Origin: Pratylenchus scribneri
Lineage: Eukaryota > Nematoda > Chromadorea > Rhabditida > Pratylenchidae
Length of the DNA stretch: 64,000 nucleotides
Assembly (NCBI GenBank): GCA_030063045.1
Contig: JAQSEB010000194.1
Location: 124,001-188,000, forward strand
Reading direction: 5' to 3'
Shown here: positions 1 through 11,600 of the stretch, piece after piece
Layout of the letters: every line of letters begins with the position of its first letter
How positions within the stretch are numbered: position 1 is the stretch's first letter
Notes under the pieces: generated by a model
Told to the model about the DNA's origin: nothing
The model's input: only the letters and a program-made list of their open reading frames with translations
Database searches by the model: none
Translations under genes and position numbers: made by a program

Positions 1-893
1 TTGAAACTATAACCATTATAATAAAACTATATAATATATATCTTCATAAGTCCAAGTACCCTCTATATAATTAAGCATTTTTTAAATTTCATTAAATTCA
101 ACTTTAATAAATTATGGCATTTAATTTAAATGTCTCAAATCCTTTCAAAATGTATGTTATTTTTTATAAAAGGCCATAGAAACTTGGCATTAAAAAAGTA
201 TTTAGCATATAGGATTACGTTCTCTTTATCCTCACTTAGTTACTGCTGCTGAACATAGGCCAAATACCAACTCAAGTACCGAAATGTTCTATTTCGTGCA
301 TAAATTTGAATAAAAAATTTATTGATCAATTTATTTAAGGTATCGAATAATCATGGTAAAAAACTTTATAATGGAATAAAGGAAATTATCACAGAAAATC
401 TTCAAACGAAGGTAAAAATTGTAAAGGATGGGTGATGTTGGGCGAAGCCCAACACCCAACCCAAACATCCCAAAAACATTACTTCCCAAATTTCCAACAT
501 TTTCTTCCCAATTTCCAAATAAAATTCCAAAGACCCAAAGAGAAAGGGCCGACGCAATAAGCGAATAAAAGGGAAAACGCCGCATGATGAGAACATGGGC
601 GGGAAGAGATAGCCAGGCAGAAAAGGCCTTCTATCTTCAGCACTGCGAAAGGGCAGAGTAAAAGATGAGAGCAAGCGGCCATTGCGAATGGACGCTTGGG
701 CAAATCAATCATCGCACACATTAAGTGAAGGAAAACTTGACTCACTCACCCAGAAAGGGAAAATGATGACTAAAGTTAATCCCCAACCTGGGACGCCTAT
801 TTAAGGGGAGGTGAGGTGAGGCAAGGAGGTCAGTCCTAGACTCAGTCTTCCAAAATTGAGAGTGAATTCCAGCGAATTATTAAAAGCAAAATT
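1..893. other. Intergenic stretch, possible promoter or LTR-like remnant
   Basis: No gene is supported here. The part from about 430 to 890 is less A+T-rich than its surroundings. It has a short perfect palindrome around TTGGGCGAAGCCCAA near 440 and a TATA-like TATTTAAGG near 799. A capped-transcript-like TCAGTC follows about 30 bases later. This could be the core promoter of the intronless ORF at 1640, or part of an LTR, but no second LTR copy is visible in the window. Confidence 0.25.
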
Positions 894-1597
894 GGGTACT
901 TGTATACTTTGTATCCGCCAGAACCCTTAAAAAATTTCGATTTTTTTTTTCGCTTTAAAATCAATTTTAAATGTTTATTAATGGATTTTTATAAAAAAAA
1001 AAAACAACAAAGTGAATTAAATGGGGTATATTTGTGAAACTTGAGACCAAAAATGGAAAAAAATATCGGGTCCTCCAAATTCTTTTCGCCACATAAATTC
1101 ATGCACATAGCTTATAACTGCTGATCGGTGTGTGCCAAAGCGTTTCTTATGCCCATGTTTGAATCCAGTAATATGTAAATTCAAAAACCTGAAGTAGAAA
1201 ATTATTAATTTTTGATCCCTTTTTCTCACCTGTTTGATTGATAAGTGACTATCAGCAAAAAAAGTTCCCTCGTAAAATCCTTGATGGTTGTTTTCCGTTA
1301 TGATTTTTCCGCCAATTGCAAATCTATAGTGGATTCCGACGATTTTTAATCCATTTGTAGCACATTGCCTTGCAACATTCGCAAACTCTTTGTGTGTGAA
1401 GTAAATTTAATTCTTTGAACCAATTTTCAAATTCCTTGTCAGAAAGGCGTAATTTGTCGAATAAATCGCGTAATTTGAACTCTTTTAATTCTTCCTTAGC
1501 TAAAAAACATAAATTAAACATTTAAAATTGATTTTAAAGCGAAAAAAAATTCGCAATTTTTTAAGGGTTCTGGCGGATACAAAGTATACAAGTACCC
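894..1597. mobile_element. Decayed DNA transposon with ~88-bp inverted repeats, possibly Merlin/IS1016-like
   Basis: Two near-identical inverted arms, both starting GGGTACTTGTATACTTTG when read inward, span about 894-985 and 1508-1597. AAAATT flanks both ends directly, so it is a likely target duplication. Between the arms the minus strand holds degraded coding sequence. One stretch reads YEGTFFADSHLSIKQ after an ITENN-type segment, which resembles the region before the catalytic core in IS1595/IS1016-like (Merlin) transposases. No complete catalytic triad can be read, and stops interrupt the frame. The inverted repeats are clear; the superfamily is a guess. Merlin elements usually have 8-9 bp duplications, which does not fit well. 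Confidence 0.55.
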
Positions 1598-1639
1598 AAA
1601 ATTGCTAAAATAAAAGCTATTCAACAACCCAAATCAATC

Positions 1640-2980
1640 ATGTTCGTCCAACAACAAACAAAAACAACAACAATGGCCGAATTGGTGCCGGAATTGGGCG
1701 AAATGCTTGGACAACAGCAATGTGCCAACAATGCAAACAAAATCGGGCGCGGAAGTAGCCAGTCGGAGGTTGCCGGAATGCATGCCGATGGAGGCCATTC
1801 TTTGGAGGTTGCCGGAATGCATGCCATTGAATGCCGCGGACTCCGAGGATTTGCTGGAAACACATTGGAACGAGCCGAGCGGATGGCCAAGTGCGGGGCA
1901 CTGGTAAGTCCAGGGTTTTGTAACAAAAGTTTGAAAGATTGGGACGACCTGGTTCAAAGGTCAATAGCCAAAAGCAGCGGAATTCACCCAATCAGGGAAA
2001 CTCACCAAGAAAAGTCGCTACCCGGAATGGGGCGCCATCGGTTTAAACACCGCCCGGTCGAAGTGGGATCGGTGGGGCCTTACAACAAGGTACCGTTCGG
2101 GATCATTGATCGCCGTAAAACTCCAATCAAGTTTGCGAATGGTTTGGAACCATCCATTCACATGGAACGCCGAGAGGCCGGCGAGAATAAAGGTCAACGG
2201 CCAATGGCTGAGAACATGAAGAGTGCAGAAATGAAAGGAACCCGAATGGGAATTGAAATTGGCAATTATAAGGGAGTAAGCCACCCTGTCCCAATTCCCC
2301 ACAAGAGCCCCAGCTCGAATAAAACCCATATGGGGAGAAGAATGAGCCGAGGAGAAGTTGAAAGCTCGAGCTTTACTGAAATGGATTCAGAGAATAAATA
2401 TGGCCAAAACCAAGGAGCAGTCCTGAATAAAACGATTGTACGGCTGAAAGCTGAAGAGGGAGAAATGTGGCCAAACGAAGGGGTTGCCCTGAATAATACG
2501 AAGTTACGGCCCAGTGCTGAAAATAAGCCGAATGAAAGCAAAAGCTTGAACTCCACAAGCAATCGACCTCAATCTAACCCATCGGAGAATCTCCAACCCA
2601 TCAGGGCAAGTTATGATCCATCGACAAATAATCTGGCGAATGGGGCCCAGGAACGCAGAAACTGTGCATTCGACCCATTTACTGGCAAAAAGGTAGCGCA
2701 AAACGTCCGAATGGATGAAGGGCGGGTAATGATGTCAAGATCAAGCCCAGATAATCAATCACGTCAAGATGATGATGAAAGCACGGGGTTAAGCCCGAAA
2801 ATACAGTTAGCCATCGAAAGAGAAGCCATAGAACGAATGGTGACTCAACAAATGAGAACAAGCCCAGGTCTGGAGGCGGGTAACCGTCAAGGACATGAGG
2901 TCGAACGGTGCCGGGGTTCGATTAAATTGGTGTCCCCAGTTCCCAAGGTCGGACTAAAACACACAATTTTTACTAAATGA
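1640..2980 (+). CDS. Unknown intronless ORF, 446 aa
   Basis: This is one uninterrupted reading frame from an ATG at 1640, long for such an A+T-rich region and richer in G+C than its flanks. The protein is hydrophilic and rich in Gly, Asn, Arg, Ser and Met. It has no signal peptide, membrane segment or recognisable domain. An AGMHA-type motif occurs twice near residues 44-65. The second half is low in hydrophobic residues and probably disordered. A good splice donor (CTG|GTAAGT) lies inside it near 1901, so the true gene could be spliced differently. It begins just after the transposon at 894-1597. A gag-like remnant of a retroelement is possible but cannot be shown. Function unknown. Confidence 0.4.
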   Translation: MFVQQQTKTTTMAELVPELGEMLGQQQCANNANKIGRGSSQSEVAGMHADGGHSLEVAGMHAIECRGLRGFAGNTLERAERMAKCGALVSPGFCNKSLKDWDDLVQRSIAKSSGIHPIRETHQEKSLPGMGRHRFKHRPVEVGSVGPYNKVPFGIIDRRKTPIKFANGLEPSIHMERREAGENKGQRPMAENMKSAEMKGTRMGIEIGNYKGVSHPVPIPHKSPSSNKTHMGRRMSRGEVESSSFTEMDSENKYGQNQGAVLNKTIVRLKAEEGEMWPNEGVALNNTKLRPSAENKPNESKSLNSTSNRPQSNPSENLQPIRASYDPSTNNLANGAQERRNCAFDPFTGKKVAQNVRMDEGRVMMSRSSPDNQSRQDDDESTGLSPKIQLAIEREAIERMVTQQMRTSPGLEAGNRQGHEVERCRGSIKLVSPVPKVGLKHTIFTK

Positions 2981-3020
2981 CAAATGAGTAATAGTGAAAA
3001 TAAAATAATTTTAATTATAG

Positions 3021-3498
3021 ATTCGAGAAGAGTTGTCAGAATTGATTGATAAAAACAACAATGAACAATTTATTGCTATTCTAAACAAAATATGGCAAGA
3101 ATACACCCTCTTCGCGATGGCAAGTTCTTATTCCAATTTAAATAAAAATCGGGCGGTACTAGTTTTATGGGAAATTTTAATGCATAAAATTATCCATCCA
3201 AAAATTATCCACCAGTTAATTCCATGATTGATTGACATTTTAACAAAATATAAAAAAAAATAATTAAATATTTATTATATTTTAGAAGAGCATAAGCGAA
3301 ATTTGCTTGTATTTGGAACGAACATATATCAGAAGTAGGGGTCTTATGCCACTTCAACAACTCGGAAAGCACCTTTTTAAAACGGAAATTGTCGATTTCA
3401 CTCCAATCAAACAGCATTTGAAGAAAATAATATTTGGAGGAAATTCAAAAGGAAAAATTGATAATTCATTATTTGATTTTCTTTTAAAACACATTTAA
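3021..3498 (+). CDS. Cullin-like N-terminal fragment (partial)
   Basis: Two exons (3021-3119 and 3286-3498) join in frame across an intron with a GC donor (ATG|GCAAGT) and a TTTTAG acceptor. The product aligns by eye with the first cullin repeat: FIAILNKIWQEYT, then EICLYLERTYI, then LGKHLFKTEIV. The matching landmarks in cullins are the helix before W, the D/E-hh-hYhDRhYh helix and the L-hhFRDxVV helix. Cullins are about 750 aa scaffolds of ubiquitin ligases; here only about 100 residues are present and the frame stops at 3498. It is therefore a truncated paralogue or pseudogene fragment. BTB proteins, which are CUL3 adaptors, are abundant in the same window, but no functional link is implied. 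The 5' end is not identified. Confidence 0.5.
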
Positions 3499-3867
3499 TT
3501 GATCAAAACCATTTTTCAACAATTGGATCAATTTTTTATTTTCAAATGTTAAATATAAAATTGTATAAATTCAAAAATTCAGATTTTGGAGTCAAAATTC
3601 AGATATTTTGAAAAATAGTTAAAAATCAAAGAAAATCGATTATTCTTGCATAAATTCATTTAAAAATAATATTTTTTAATTCCATATTTTTAATGCTTTC
3701 AATTTTTAATGATACTTTAGGGCTGAATGGAAAATAACCGGGTTCTTCCATTTAAAATTTTTAAAAATTTCCAAACTTTTTTATTCATTCATAGGTTTTT
3801 AAAAAAAAAATCGTTAAAATTTTAACAAATATTGAGGTTAAGTAAATCTTAAACTGATAGAAATTAA
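3499..3867. other. A+T-rich intergenic DNA
   Basis: I see no gene, repeat or RNA here; it is A+T-rich spacer between the cullin fragment and the foldback element. Confidence 0.6.
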
Positions 3868-4470
3868 GGTAATAGTTTAATTTGTGTCCCACATTTTTTT
3901 CAAAAAAATTTTTAATTTTATTTTTCACTAAAAATGTGTATTTAGGGGTTTTTGATGATGGGGAATCCGAAGTTGGCATTTATTTTTCATAAATTAATTT
4001 TTCTGAACCAGTATAGGTTTAGAAACCGGTTTCGAAAAAATTGAACTTTGGTATTTTCGGTCAAATTATATATCAATCGACGCGTATCGATGAGCTGATC
4101 ATGAATCTGTTATTTGTTACGCATAAAACACAAAACTAAAAAAGTTATGGTGGGTCACCTTTACACCTTTATGAAATTTTAAATGGGCATAACTTTTTTA
4201 GTTTTGTGTTTTATGCGTAACAAATAACAGATTCATGATCAGCTCATCGATACGCGTCGATTGATATATAATTTGACCGAAAATACCAAAGTTCAATTTT
4301 TTCGAAACCGGTTTCTAAACCTATACTGGTTCAGAAACATTAATTTATGAAAAATAAATGCCAACTTCGGATTCCCCATCATTGAAAAACCCTAAATACA
4401 AGTTTTAGCGAAAAATAAAATTAAAAATTTTTTTGAAAAAAAAAATGTGGGACACAAACTAAACTATTAC
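3868..4470. mobile_element. Long foldback transposon (MULE-like MITE)
   Basis: Two arms of about 270-285 bp are inverted copies of each other around a spacer of about 40 bp centred near 4168. They share, for example, the blocks with ACCGGTTTC and CGATACGCGTCGATTG. AGAAATTAA occurs directly at both ends (3859-3867 and 4471-4479), a 9-bp target duplication. Very long inverted repeats with a 9-bp duplication fit non-autonomous Mutator-like elements. There is no coding capacity. The left arm has drifted slightly from the right, so it is not brand new. Confidence 0.75.
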
Positions 4471-4479
4471 AGAAATTAA

Positions 4480-5285
4480 TGCTGCAAACTTTTATAAAGA
4501 TAATTAATTATTATTATAATGTTTTAAATAAAAGTAAAATAAGGTGAATAAATATATGGCTCTATGCAATTTGCATTTTGAGTGTTATTTATTAGTTGAC
4601 CAATGACCAATGACCTCAATTTGGGGGAGAAGGCTAATACTCCTCCATTCTTTGCCCTCTTTCCTACATTTGGCTTGGCTTTTTACGACTATTTATAATA
4701 CAACATTTACCCTTTGAATTTATATTTATTATTAATAATAATAAAATATGAAGGAATCAAGATTTTTTAGCCTTTTTTGTAAATCAAGTTCCTTCCCCTT
4801 TTTTAATAAAAAATTAAATAAAAATTTAGAAGAAAGTGTATCAATTTTATAAAAATTTTATTATTTAAAAAAATATAAAAATAAAAATTTAAAAAAAATT
4901 AAAAAAATAGTGGAGGTCAATTTTTTGGTGATGGGAATGGGACCGCAATCGCAACACATCCATTTTCCTTTGTATTAATGATAACCCATCCACCGCCGGA
5001 CCTTCCACATTTTTGCTGGGAAACGAACATGCTTATATAAATGAGAGAATTAATCGGTAGAGAGCTATATATTGTCCATCTAAAAATTTTCCACCGAAAA
5101 TGCCCTTGATCCAGCATGTTTTTTCTTGCTAATACTTACTAGAGAATTTATTATATAAAAAATTTTCAGATTCGTATTCTGCTCATCGGGTTGTTGTTTT
5201 TATTCGTGATAAAAATTTTATGTCATTTTATTCAGAAAAAATCGTAGAATAATAATATGGAATTTATTTTGCATAATTCATTTCA
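4480..5285. other. A+T-rich intergenic DNA
   Basis: A 66-codon open frame on the minus strand (4917-5117) is not supported by any motif or splice context. Nothing else is recognisable. Confidence 0.5.
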
Positions 5286-5495
5286 ATTACAATCAATGTA
5301 TTAATTTACATAGAAAATGTTCCTCACAATCAATGTTTTAATTTAAATAGAAAATGTTCCTCACGATCAATGTTTTAATTTACATAGAAAATGTTCCTCA
5401 CGATCAATGTTTTAATTTACATAGAAAATGTTCCTCACAATCAATGTATTAATTTACATAGAAAATGTTCCTCACAATCAAGTTAATTTACATAT
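5286..5495. repeat. 37-bp tandem repeat, about 5.5 copies
   Basis: The unit begins CAATCAATGTATTAATTTAC and ends in GAAAATGTTCCTCA. The copies differ at a few positions (GTATT/GTTTT, CACAA/CACGA) and the last is truncated. It lies just downstream of the receptor gene on the opposite strand. Confidence 0.85.
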
Positions 5496-5681
5496 TAATT
5501 AAATACATCAATGGTGTATGTAATAACATTCATTAAGAAGCCTAAATAAATCAAGTTTTTGTTTGAGAAATATTTTTCCATAATTGAATAAATCACTTCT
5601 TTCATTTTATATTTTATCGATTTGATAATTGAATATTATTTTATCTCAAGAATTTCCAAATCAATACATATATTGATGTTT

Positions 5682-8600
5682 TTAATATGGTTGAGTTTGT
5701 GCATTGGTTGCCCATCTTCCATCATCTCCTTGTTTTCGAAAACCAATCAATTTCAATGCGTAATGGCGGATTTCGGCATGTTTGAACAAATAAATGTACA
5801 AATTTAACCCACAACCGCATGCAGTGATATATCCTTGGGCATAGCTCACATAATTCATTCGCGCTGTATTGTTTGGATCCAATAACTAAATTTATATTTA
5901 ATTTTGCAGGTAAAATTGAAATTCAGGTAAAATTGGAAATTTACACACTATCTCGCCGAAGAAGCAGAGCACAAAACTAACCCCTAGGCCCTACCCCTAA
6001 TCCCATGATCCGAACCCCTAAACCCATATTTAGTTTTTCGATATCTCACTTTTCTCTGTTTCTCTACGAAAATAGTGTGTAAATTTCAATTTTACTTGAA
6101 TTTCAATTTTACCTTCTACATTATGGCTGATTTGGGAAATTGACTTTCCGGAAAACAGTAGGTCTTTAGCTGGTTAATTTTTACAAACTCGAGAATAGGC
6201 TAATCGACTTAAAATGGTCAATTTACTATATGAAATTTCAAACCATGCATATTTAAAAAAAAGTATAACATTATTTAAACCCAAACCGATTTTGGTTTTT
6301 CCTAACTTTTGCCAATGCTTAATACCGGTCTAAAATTAAAATTTCATATAGTAAATCGACCTTGCCGAATCGAATAAGCCTACATTTGAGTTTATGTCAT
6401 GACTAGAAGCCGAGATTCCCCGAAATTAGGTAATCCCCATGCGCCTAGTTCCCAAATTAAAAAAATATATTTATTTATAAAACTAACCAAGAATATGAAC
6501 CAAGTTGATATGGGAATGGTCCATGAAATTGTGTAAATTAGCAAAATTAGAGCAATTGTTTTTGTCAATTTCATCTGCTCTTTGGTTTTTATTTCTTTTT
6601 GCAGTTTAATGGAAACTGCTTGATTATTATAATTTGGAATACTTGAAGATTTTTGCTTGAAAAAGAATATCAAAATGGCAACATAATTTGCTGAAAGGGA
6701 GAATTAACTATGATTTAAAAAATTAATTATTAATCCAACAGAATATAATTAGCGTGCCAATTCCCATAAAAGATGTCCAATAAGCATTAAAATATGGTCC
6801 TGAATTGATGGCGATGGAACATTGAGGCGAAGGTATGGTCACATTAAGTCCAATAAAAGGTATAGCGATACTAATTGTGCCAAAAAAGAAAGCAATGAAT
6901 CCAACCAAAAATGCGTATTTATTCTTAAAATTTTTATAATTTTTAATCTAGGTGCAATTTCAGGCATTTTTAATCTAGGTGCAATTTCAGGCATTTTTAA
7001 TCTAGGTGCAATTTCTGGCATTTTTAATCTAGGTGCAATTTCTGGCATTTTTAATCTAGGTGCAATTTCTGGCATTTTTAATCTAGGTGCAATTTCTGGC
7101 ATTTTTAATCTAGGTGCAATTTCTGGCATTTTTAATCTAGGTGCAATTTCTGGCATTTTTAATCTAGGTGCAATTTCTGGCATTTTTAATCTAGGTGCAA
7201 TTTCTGGCATTTTTAATCTAGGTGCAATTTCTGGCATTTTTAATCTAGGTGCAATTTCTGGCATTTTTAATCTAGGTGCAATTTCTGGCATTTTTAATCT
7301 AGGTGCAATTTCTGGCATTTTTAATCTAGGTGCAATTTCTGACATTTTTAATCTAGGTGCAATTTCTGGCATTTTTAATCTAGGTGCAATTTCTGGCATT
7401 TTTAATCTAGGTGCAATTTCTGGCATTTTTAATCTAGGTGCAATTTCTGGCATTTTTAATCTAGGTGCAATTTCTGACATTTTTAATCTGGGTGCAATTT
7501 ATTATTAAAAATATAAATTTTAAAATATCTGAATTTTAGAATCCGTGCAAAATTTTATGAAAATGAATTCAATTTACCCTTTTATAGTCCATATAACCCA
7601 ATGGACTAGCAATTGCAATGAGCCGATCAATGGATATGGCGATAAATGTAATTTGGCTGGCCGGATAGCCAAATAAATATGGAGAAGAAATAAAAATGCA
7701 TGTGATTTTGGAGAATTCTTTAATTTCAGCTCCAGTCGAATAAATTTGGAATATAGCACGGAGAGCTGGCCCAAAACCTGTGGAATTAAAAAATTAAATT
7801 ATAAAATATATTTTGCAGCTATTTTTGGAAATTGGCTAACCAGAATTAGCTAGGCGCCTGGGCTAGCTAATTTTGAAAATCTCATTTATGGGTGCCGTAT
7901 AGACCCGAGAGAAGATTCATTCGATCCGGCATGGTCAATTTATTATAAGAAATTTCAATTTCAGACCAGTATGAGTTTGTCTAACACTTTCCGGTTTAGC
8001 GTCCCTTTGACACCTAAAATAGTCTTTAATTTACCCAAATACAATAGTCCGATTTCACAATTTTATTTTAGCAGTTGAAGAAGAAAAAGACAATTATTCC
8101 AAGTAAAAAATAAAAAGTGGTCAAAGAATTATGGAATGAATAAAGCTAGGGGGAAGATCGGACATATTATGGTGGCAATCCAGAGAAAGAGGACGAAATC
8201 CACTAATTTGTAAAATGTGGGAAATTTCTTTAGGGTATATCATCAAAAAAGAATTTTGCGGATACAACACCGGTTGATTCCTATCTCGCCTCAGGCATTT
8301 TAACCCTATTCCAAACCCTTAAATCCGTCTGATGAAATTTCATATAGTAAATCAACCATGTTTAGTTAAATGAGCCTACTTTCGCTCGAGTCTGTACGAC
8401 GCCTAGAAGTCGAGATTTCCAAAATTAGCTAGTCCAGGCTCCTGGGCAATTTTGGAATTATCCAATTTCCAATATATCTATAGATATACATAGAATGCAA
8501 CAGAACATACCGCAAATCAAATCCATAATTGCATTCAATTGTATCAATTTATTGCATAGATTTTTCCTTAATTCAGGAAAATGTGCAAATAAATAAATCA

Positions 8601-8691
8601 GGAATGCATTTGTAATCATTGTATTTGAGGCAATGAACAGTCGCAAAACATTCATCCATACGCTGGCATCCAGCATTTCCAATGGAGACAT
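5682..8691 (-). CDS. Seven-helix serpentine receptor (rhodopsin-like, srsx-like)
   Basis: Five exons splice cleanly on the minus strand: 8691-8511, 7777-7578, 6923-6740, 6690-6488 and 5885-5682. The start is ATG at 8691. Exon 1 gives helix I (FIASNTMITNAFLIYLF) and the start of helix II. Exon 2 gives helix III, followed by the DRY-equivalent SIDRLIAIASP. Exon 3 gives helices IV and V. Exon 4 has a basic third loop (KEIKTKEQMKLTK) and helix VI. Exon 5 has helix VII with NLYIYLFKH, the nematode form of NPxxY. Such receptors sense odorants or peptides at the membrane of neurons; the ligand is unknown. Family assignment to srsx is by pattern only. The introns are packed with foldback elements and a minisatellite. 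The length, about 320 aa, suits an intact receptor. Confidence 0.75.
5908..6116. mobile_element. Small foldback MITE in receptor intron 4
   Basis: Inverted arms of about 45 bp (AGGTAAAATTGAAATTCAGG... with TTTACACACTAT, and its reverse) surround a C-rich middle of CCCTA/CCCTAA-like runs. It has no coding capacity. Confidence 0.65.
6125..6455. mobile_element. Degraded copy of the GCCGAGATTTCC foldback family
   Basis: The arms contain ACTCGAGAATAGGCTAATCGAC, then TTTACTATATGAAATTTCA, and their inverse with AGCCGAGATTCCC near 6410. The same arms recur at 7815-8470, 38619-38990 and 45935-46325. This copy is the most eroded of the four and lies in intron 4 of the receptor. Confidence 0.6.
6940..7500. 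repeat. 27-bp minisatellite, about 20 copies
   Basis: The unit TTTTTAATCTAGGTGCAATTTCTGGCA is repeated head to tail with only rare G/A changes in the last bases. It lies in the intron between receptor exons 2 and 3. Because 27 is a multiple of 3 and the unit lacks stops in one frame on each strand, it makes long artificial open frames both ways (FNLGAISGI and MPEIAPRLK repeats). Confidence 0.95.
7815..8470. mobile_element. Foldback MITE (GCCGAGATTTCC family) in receptor intron 1
   Basis: The left part carries TTGGAAATTGGCTAACCAGA and TAGGCGCCTGGGCTAGC. The right part carries the inverse elements, with CTCGAGTCTGTACGACGCC and GTCGAGATTTCCAAAATTAG. It is the same family as the copies at 6.1, 38.6 and 45.9 kb, with a longer, unrelated middle. 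Confidence 0.65.
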
Positions 8692-11600
8692 ATTTTTAAG
8701 GTGAAAAATTTGGGATTTTTCGAAAATAATTTAAAGATTTCTGTGTTATTACTTATTAAATATTTTTCTGAGAAAAATGAAATTGAAAAAAAAATAAATT
8801 TTGACAGAAAATGTGAAAAGAAAAAATCAGCCGCCTTTTTGTGAGGCAATTGAAAAATTAAATTATTTTGAATAAGTCAGTTTAGCAAAATAGGACATGT
8901 TTTTCTGGGTAAATTGCCTTAATAAAATCAACAACCAACCAATTGAGGAAAGAAAAATGCATACTTGGAATTGGAAAATATCATTCAATAATTTTGATTA
9001 AATTAAGTATAAATTCGCTTGTTCATTTCCATGAATAATCTACAATGAAATTTGCTTTTGGTAATGTTTTAGTGCGCACCTTTTAGTGCCAGTAAATATA
9101 CATTATAGTGTCATTGGTTTCTCTTTTTATTTTGGACTAGAAACGATTATTTAAGGGTTTTTGTAAGCGTAAAATTCAAATTAATTAAGTATTTTCGATA
9201 TAAAAAAATGGAAATTTGACCGAGGAAATAATCGAAAAATTGAAATGTATCGAAAATTTTTCAAATTGTTTAATGAAATTTCATTTAAAAGGGAAAAGGG
9301 ATAAATGCGGCATTATTTTAAATTAATTAATCTTAGCTAAAATTATAATTATATATTTAAAACAATCTTTGAATTAAATAAACATGGATATATAAATATA
9401 AACAACATAAGCAACATCACTCAGAAACAATATCATAACATAAACAACATCATAATATTTTTCCCTCTATTGATCAAAAAAGCGGATAAAAACGATATAT
9501 TAGCAAAAAAAATATTTTGCATTCAAATCAAAATATTATAATCATCAAGATATTAATCTAAAATAGTAAAGAATAAATTAAAATCTAATATTTTAATTTT
9601 TTGAGGCGATTAGTTGAAATTGAAATAATGATATGATGATTTTATCACAATTTTTCATAGGTAAATTAAAATATTTTCTCTAATTAAATAAATTCTTGTT
9701 AATTTGATCATCCTATAAATCCGAAAATGAAAAAAAAATTGGCAAAAATAACATTTGGCTGTATATTGAATTGAGGGAGGCTGTCTTCAAAGGCGTTCAA
9801 TGGCTGCAAATTCCAATAATGAATTGTTTTCACGGAGAGTTTCTACTGTCGGCGGAAGAAAAAATAGTTAATGATGGAATCGGAAACAGTAACAGAACAG
9901 TGCTGCCGATGAGAATAGAACAACATAATGAAATTGGCAATGTCAGCCCAAAAGGCGCCATACATTGACAATTGGCAATCGTGAATTATTTTAATTGGAT
10001 TTTTGGATTAATTTTACAATTATGATTTTTGTAATCTTTTATTATTACATTTATGTATATAATTTATGAAATGAAAATTTTTCGGAAAAATGTTCTATAT
10101 AATAAAAACATTTTAAATTAAATTTCGATCCTATTATATGAGAATTAGTACTTATACTTAAACAATTCAATTTTTCCATTTGAATTAATTATTATTAATG
10201 AGAGAAGAAATGCGACTAATTTTTCATAAATTATACAAATTTGTGAAAAGTTTTTGTGTACCACTTATGAAGTAAAAAGTGCATTATTAATAAATGTTTG
10301 GATCAAATTCAAATTATTCATAAATAATCAAATAATTTGAATAATGCTCTTAACATAAAAAACCGATAAGTGACTAGAAATATTGCCCCTGAAAATTAAA
10401 ATATGCCAACGTTATTACAGCTTCCATGTATGTTGATTACGGTATCCGGGTATACGGTATGATAAAATATGCATTAAAAATCTATCATTTAACAAAATAT
10501 TCAATATATTTTTTACCCGTTTAATTAAAATTATAACAACTTAAAGACAAATTAAAAATTCACATTATTATTTTTTTTTATTCACTTCAGAGTCATGAAT
10601 GTGAATGAATAAAATGCATGGGATTTTGGAAGTGGAACGGCTGGCTGCTGGGAAGGAAATTATAATGGGGGAAATTGGAGTGGAAAATGTGAATGAACAT
10701 TTTGATGGATCCAAAAGGGGCAAAAAAGAGGAAGGGGGTGATTGGCTTTTTGGCTTAAGGGATAAAGGGAAGGAGGAGGTGGAGGAGGAAATTGGTGAAG
10801 AATTGGGAGATCCACTTATTAGAGAAGAGGGAAGAATTGCTGGAAGGAATGATTATTAGAGGATGAGGAGGATGAGGAATCGGTGGCGGATCCTCATCCC
10901 TCATACTAATCCGAAAACCCTTCAAGCAAAAATGAAAAATTGGAAAGAAATAGGAGTGGAAAAATGTATGAACACTTTGATGGATCCAAAGGGGCAAAGA
11001 GGGTGATTGGCTTTTTGACTTGATGAGGGGATAAAGGGAAGGAGGAGGGGTAGAAGGGGGTGAGGGAAGAGGGGAGGAAATTGCTGAGGAATTTGTGTGG
11101 TGGATCCGAAACCACCCTTCAAGCAATGATGAAAAATTTGTGGGCAAACAAAGTGGCGAATCCATCTTCCATCCAACTTTTGCAATTATAATTATAATTG
11201 CTGAGGGGAAGAGGCAATTATTCAACGAACACAAAGAAAAACAGAGCAGAAAAGTGGATTGGAAATATTTTGGTGGTGTGCTGGGCCGAATTTAAGTGAT
11301 GAGGGGAAGGGAGGCTGGCGGCATATTAAAAGTGGTCGTGGATTTGTGCTCTGCTGTGAAAAGATCGTCACAGTCAAATCATTTCTCCGACTTGATCGTG
11401 CATTTATTTTTAATAATATTCCAATGGTCTAGTCTCTCTTTCATTAATTTTTTAAAGCTTAAACTCTACAAATAAAGATCTTAAAAATTAAGTAAGACTT
11501 TATGCAACAATTATAAAGATTTAAAGCGAATATATTTATTGTTTTATTCGGAAATATAACTGAATAATTTATCATAAAAATCATTGAAATTTACCCAAAA

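Noticed and set aside
4917..5117. 66-codon minus-strand frame with a Gly-rich middle
   Set aside because: No conserved domain, no neighbours, and A+T-rich flanks; probably chance.
6822..7508. 228-codon open frame with FNLGAISGI repeats, and its 213-codon antisense partner (MPEIAPRLK repeats)
   Set aside because: Both are by-products of the 27-bp minisatellite in a receptor intron; the receptor exons on either side splice around it.
9771..9968. 65-codon plus-strand frame
   Set aside because: Starts without ATG and has no recognisable feature.
10605..11295. Overlapping open frames of 80-159 codons on both strands
   Set aside because: They lie in a duplicated purine-rich low-complexity segment, with no domain or splice context.
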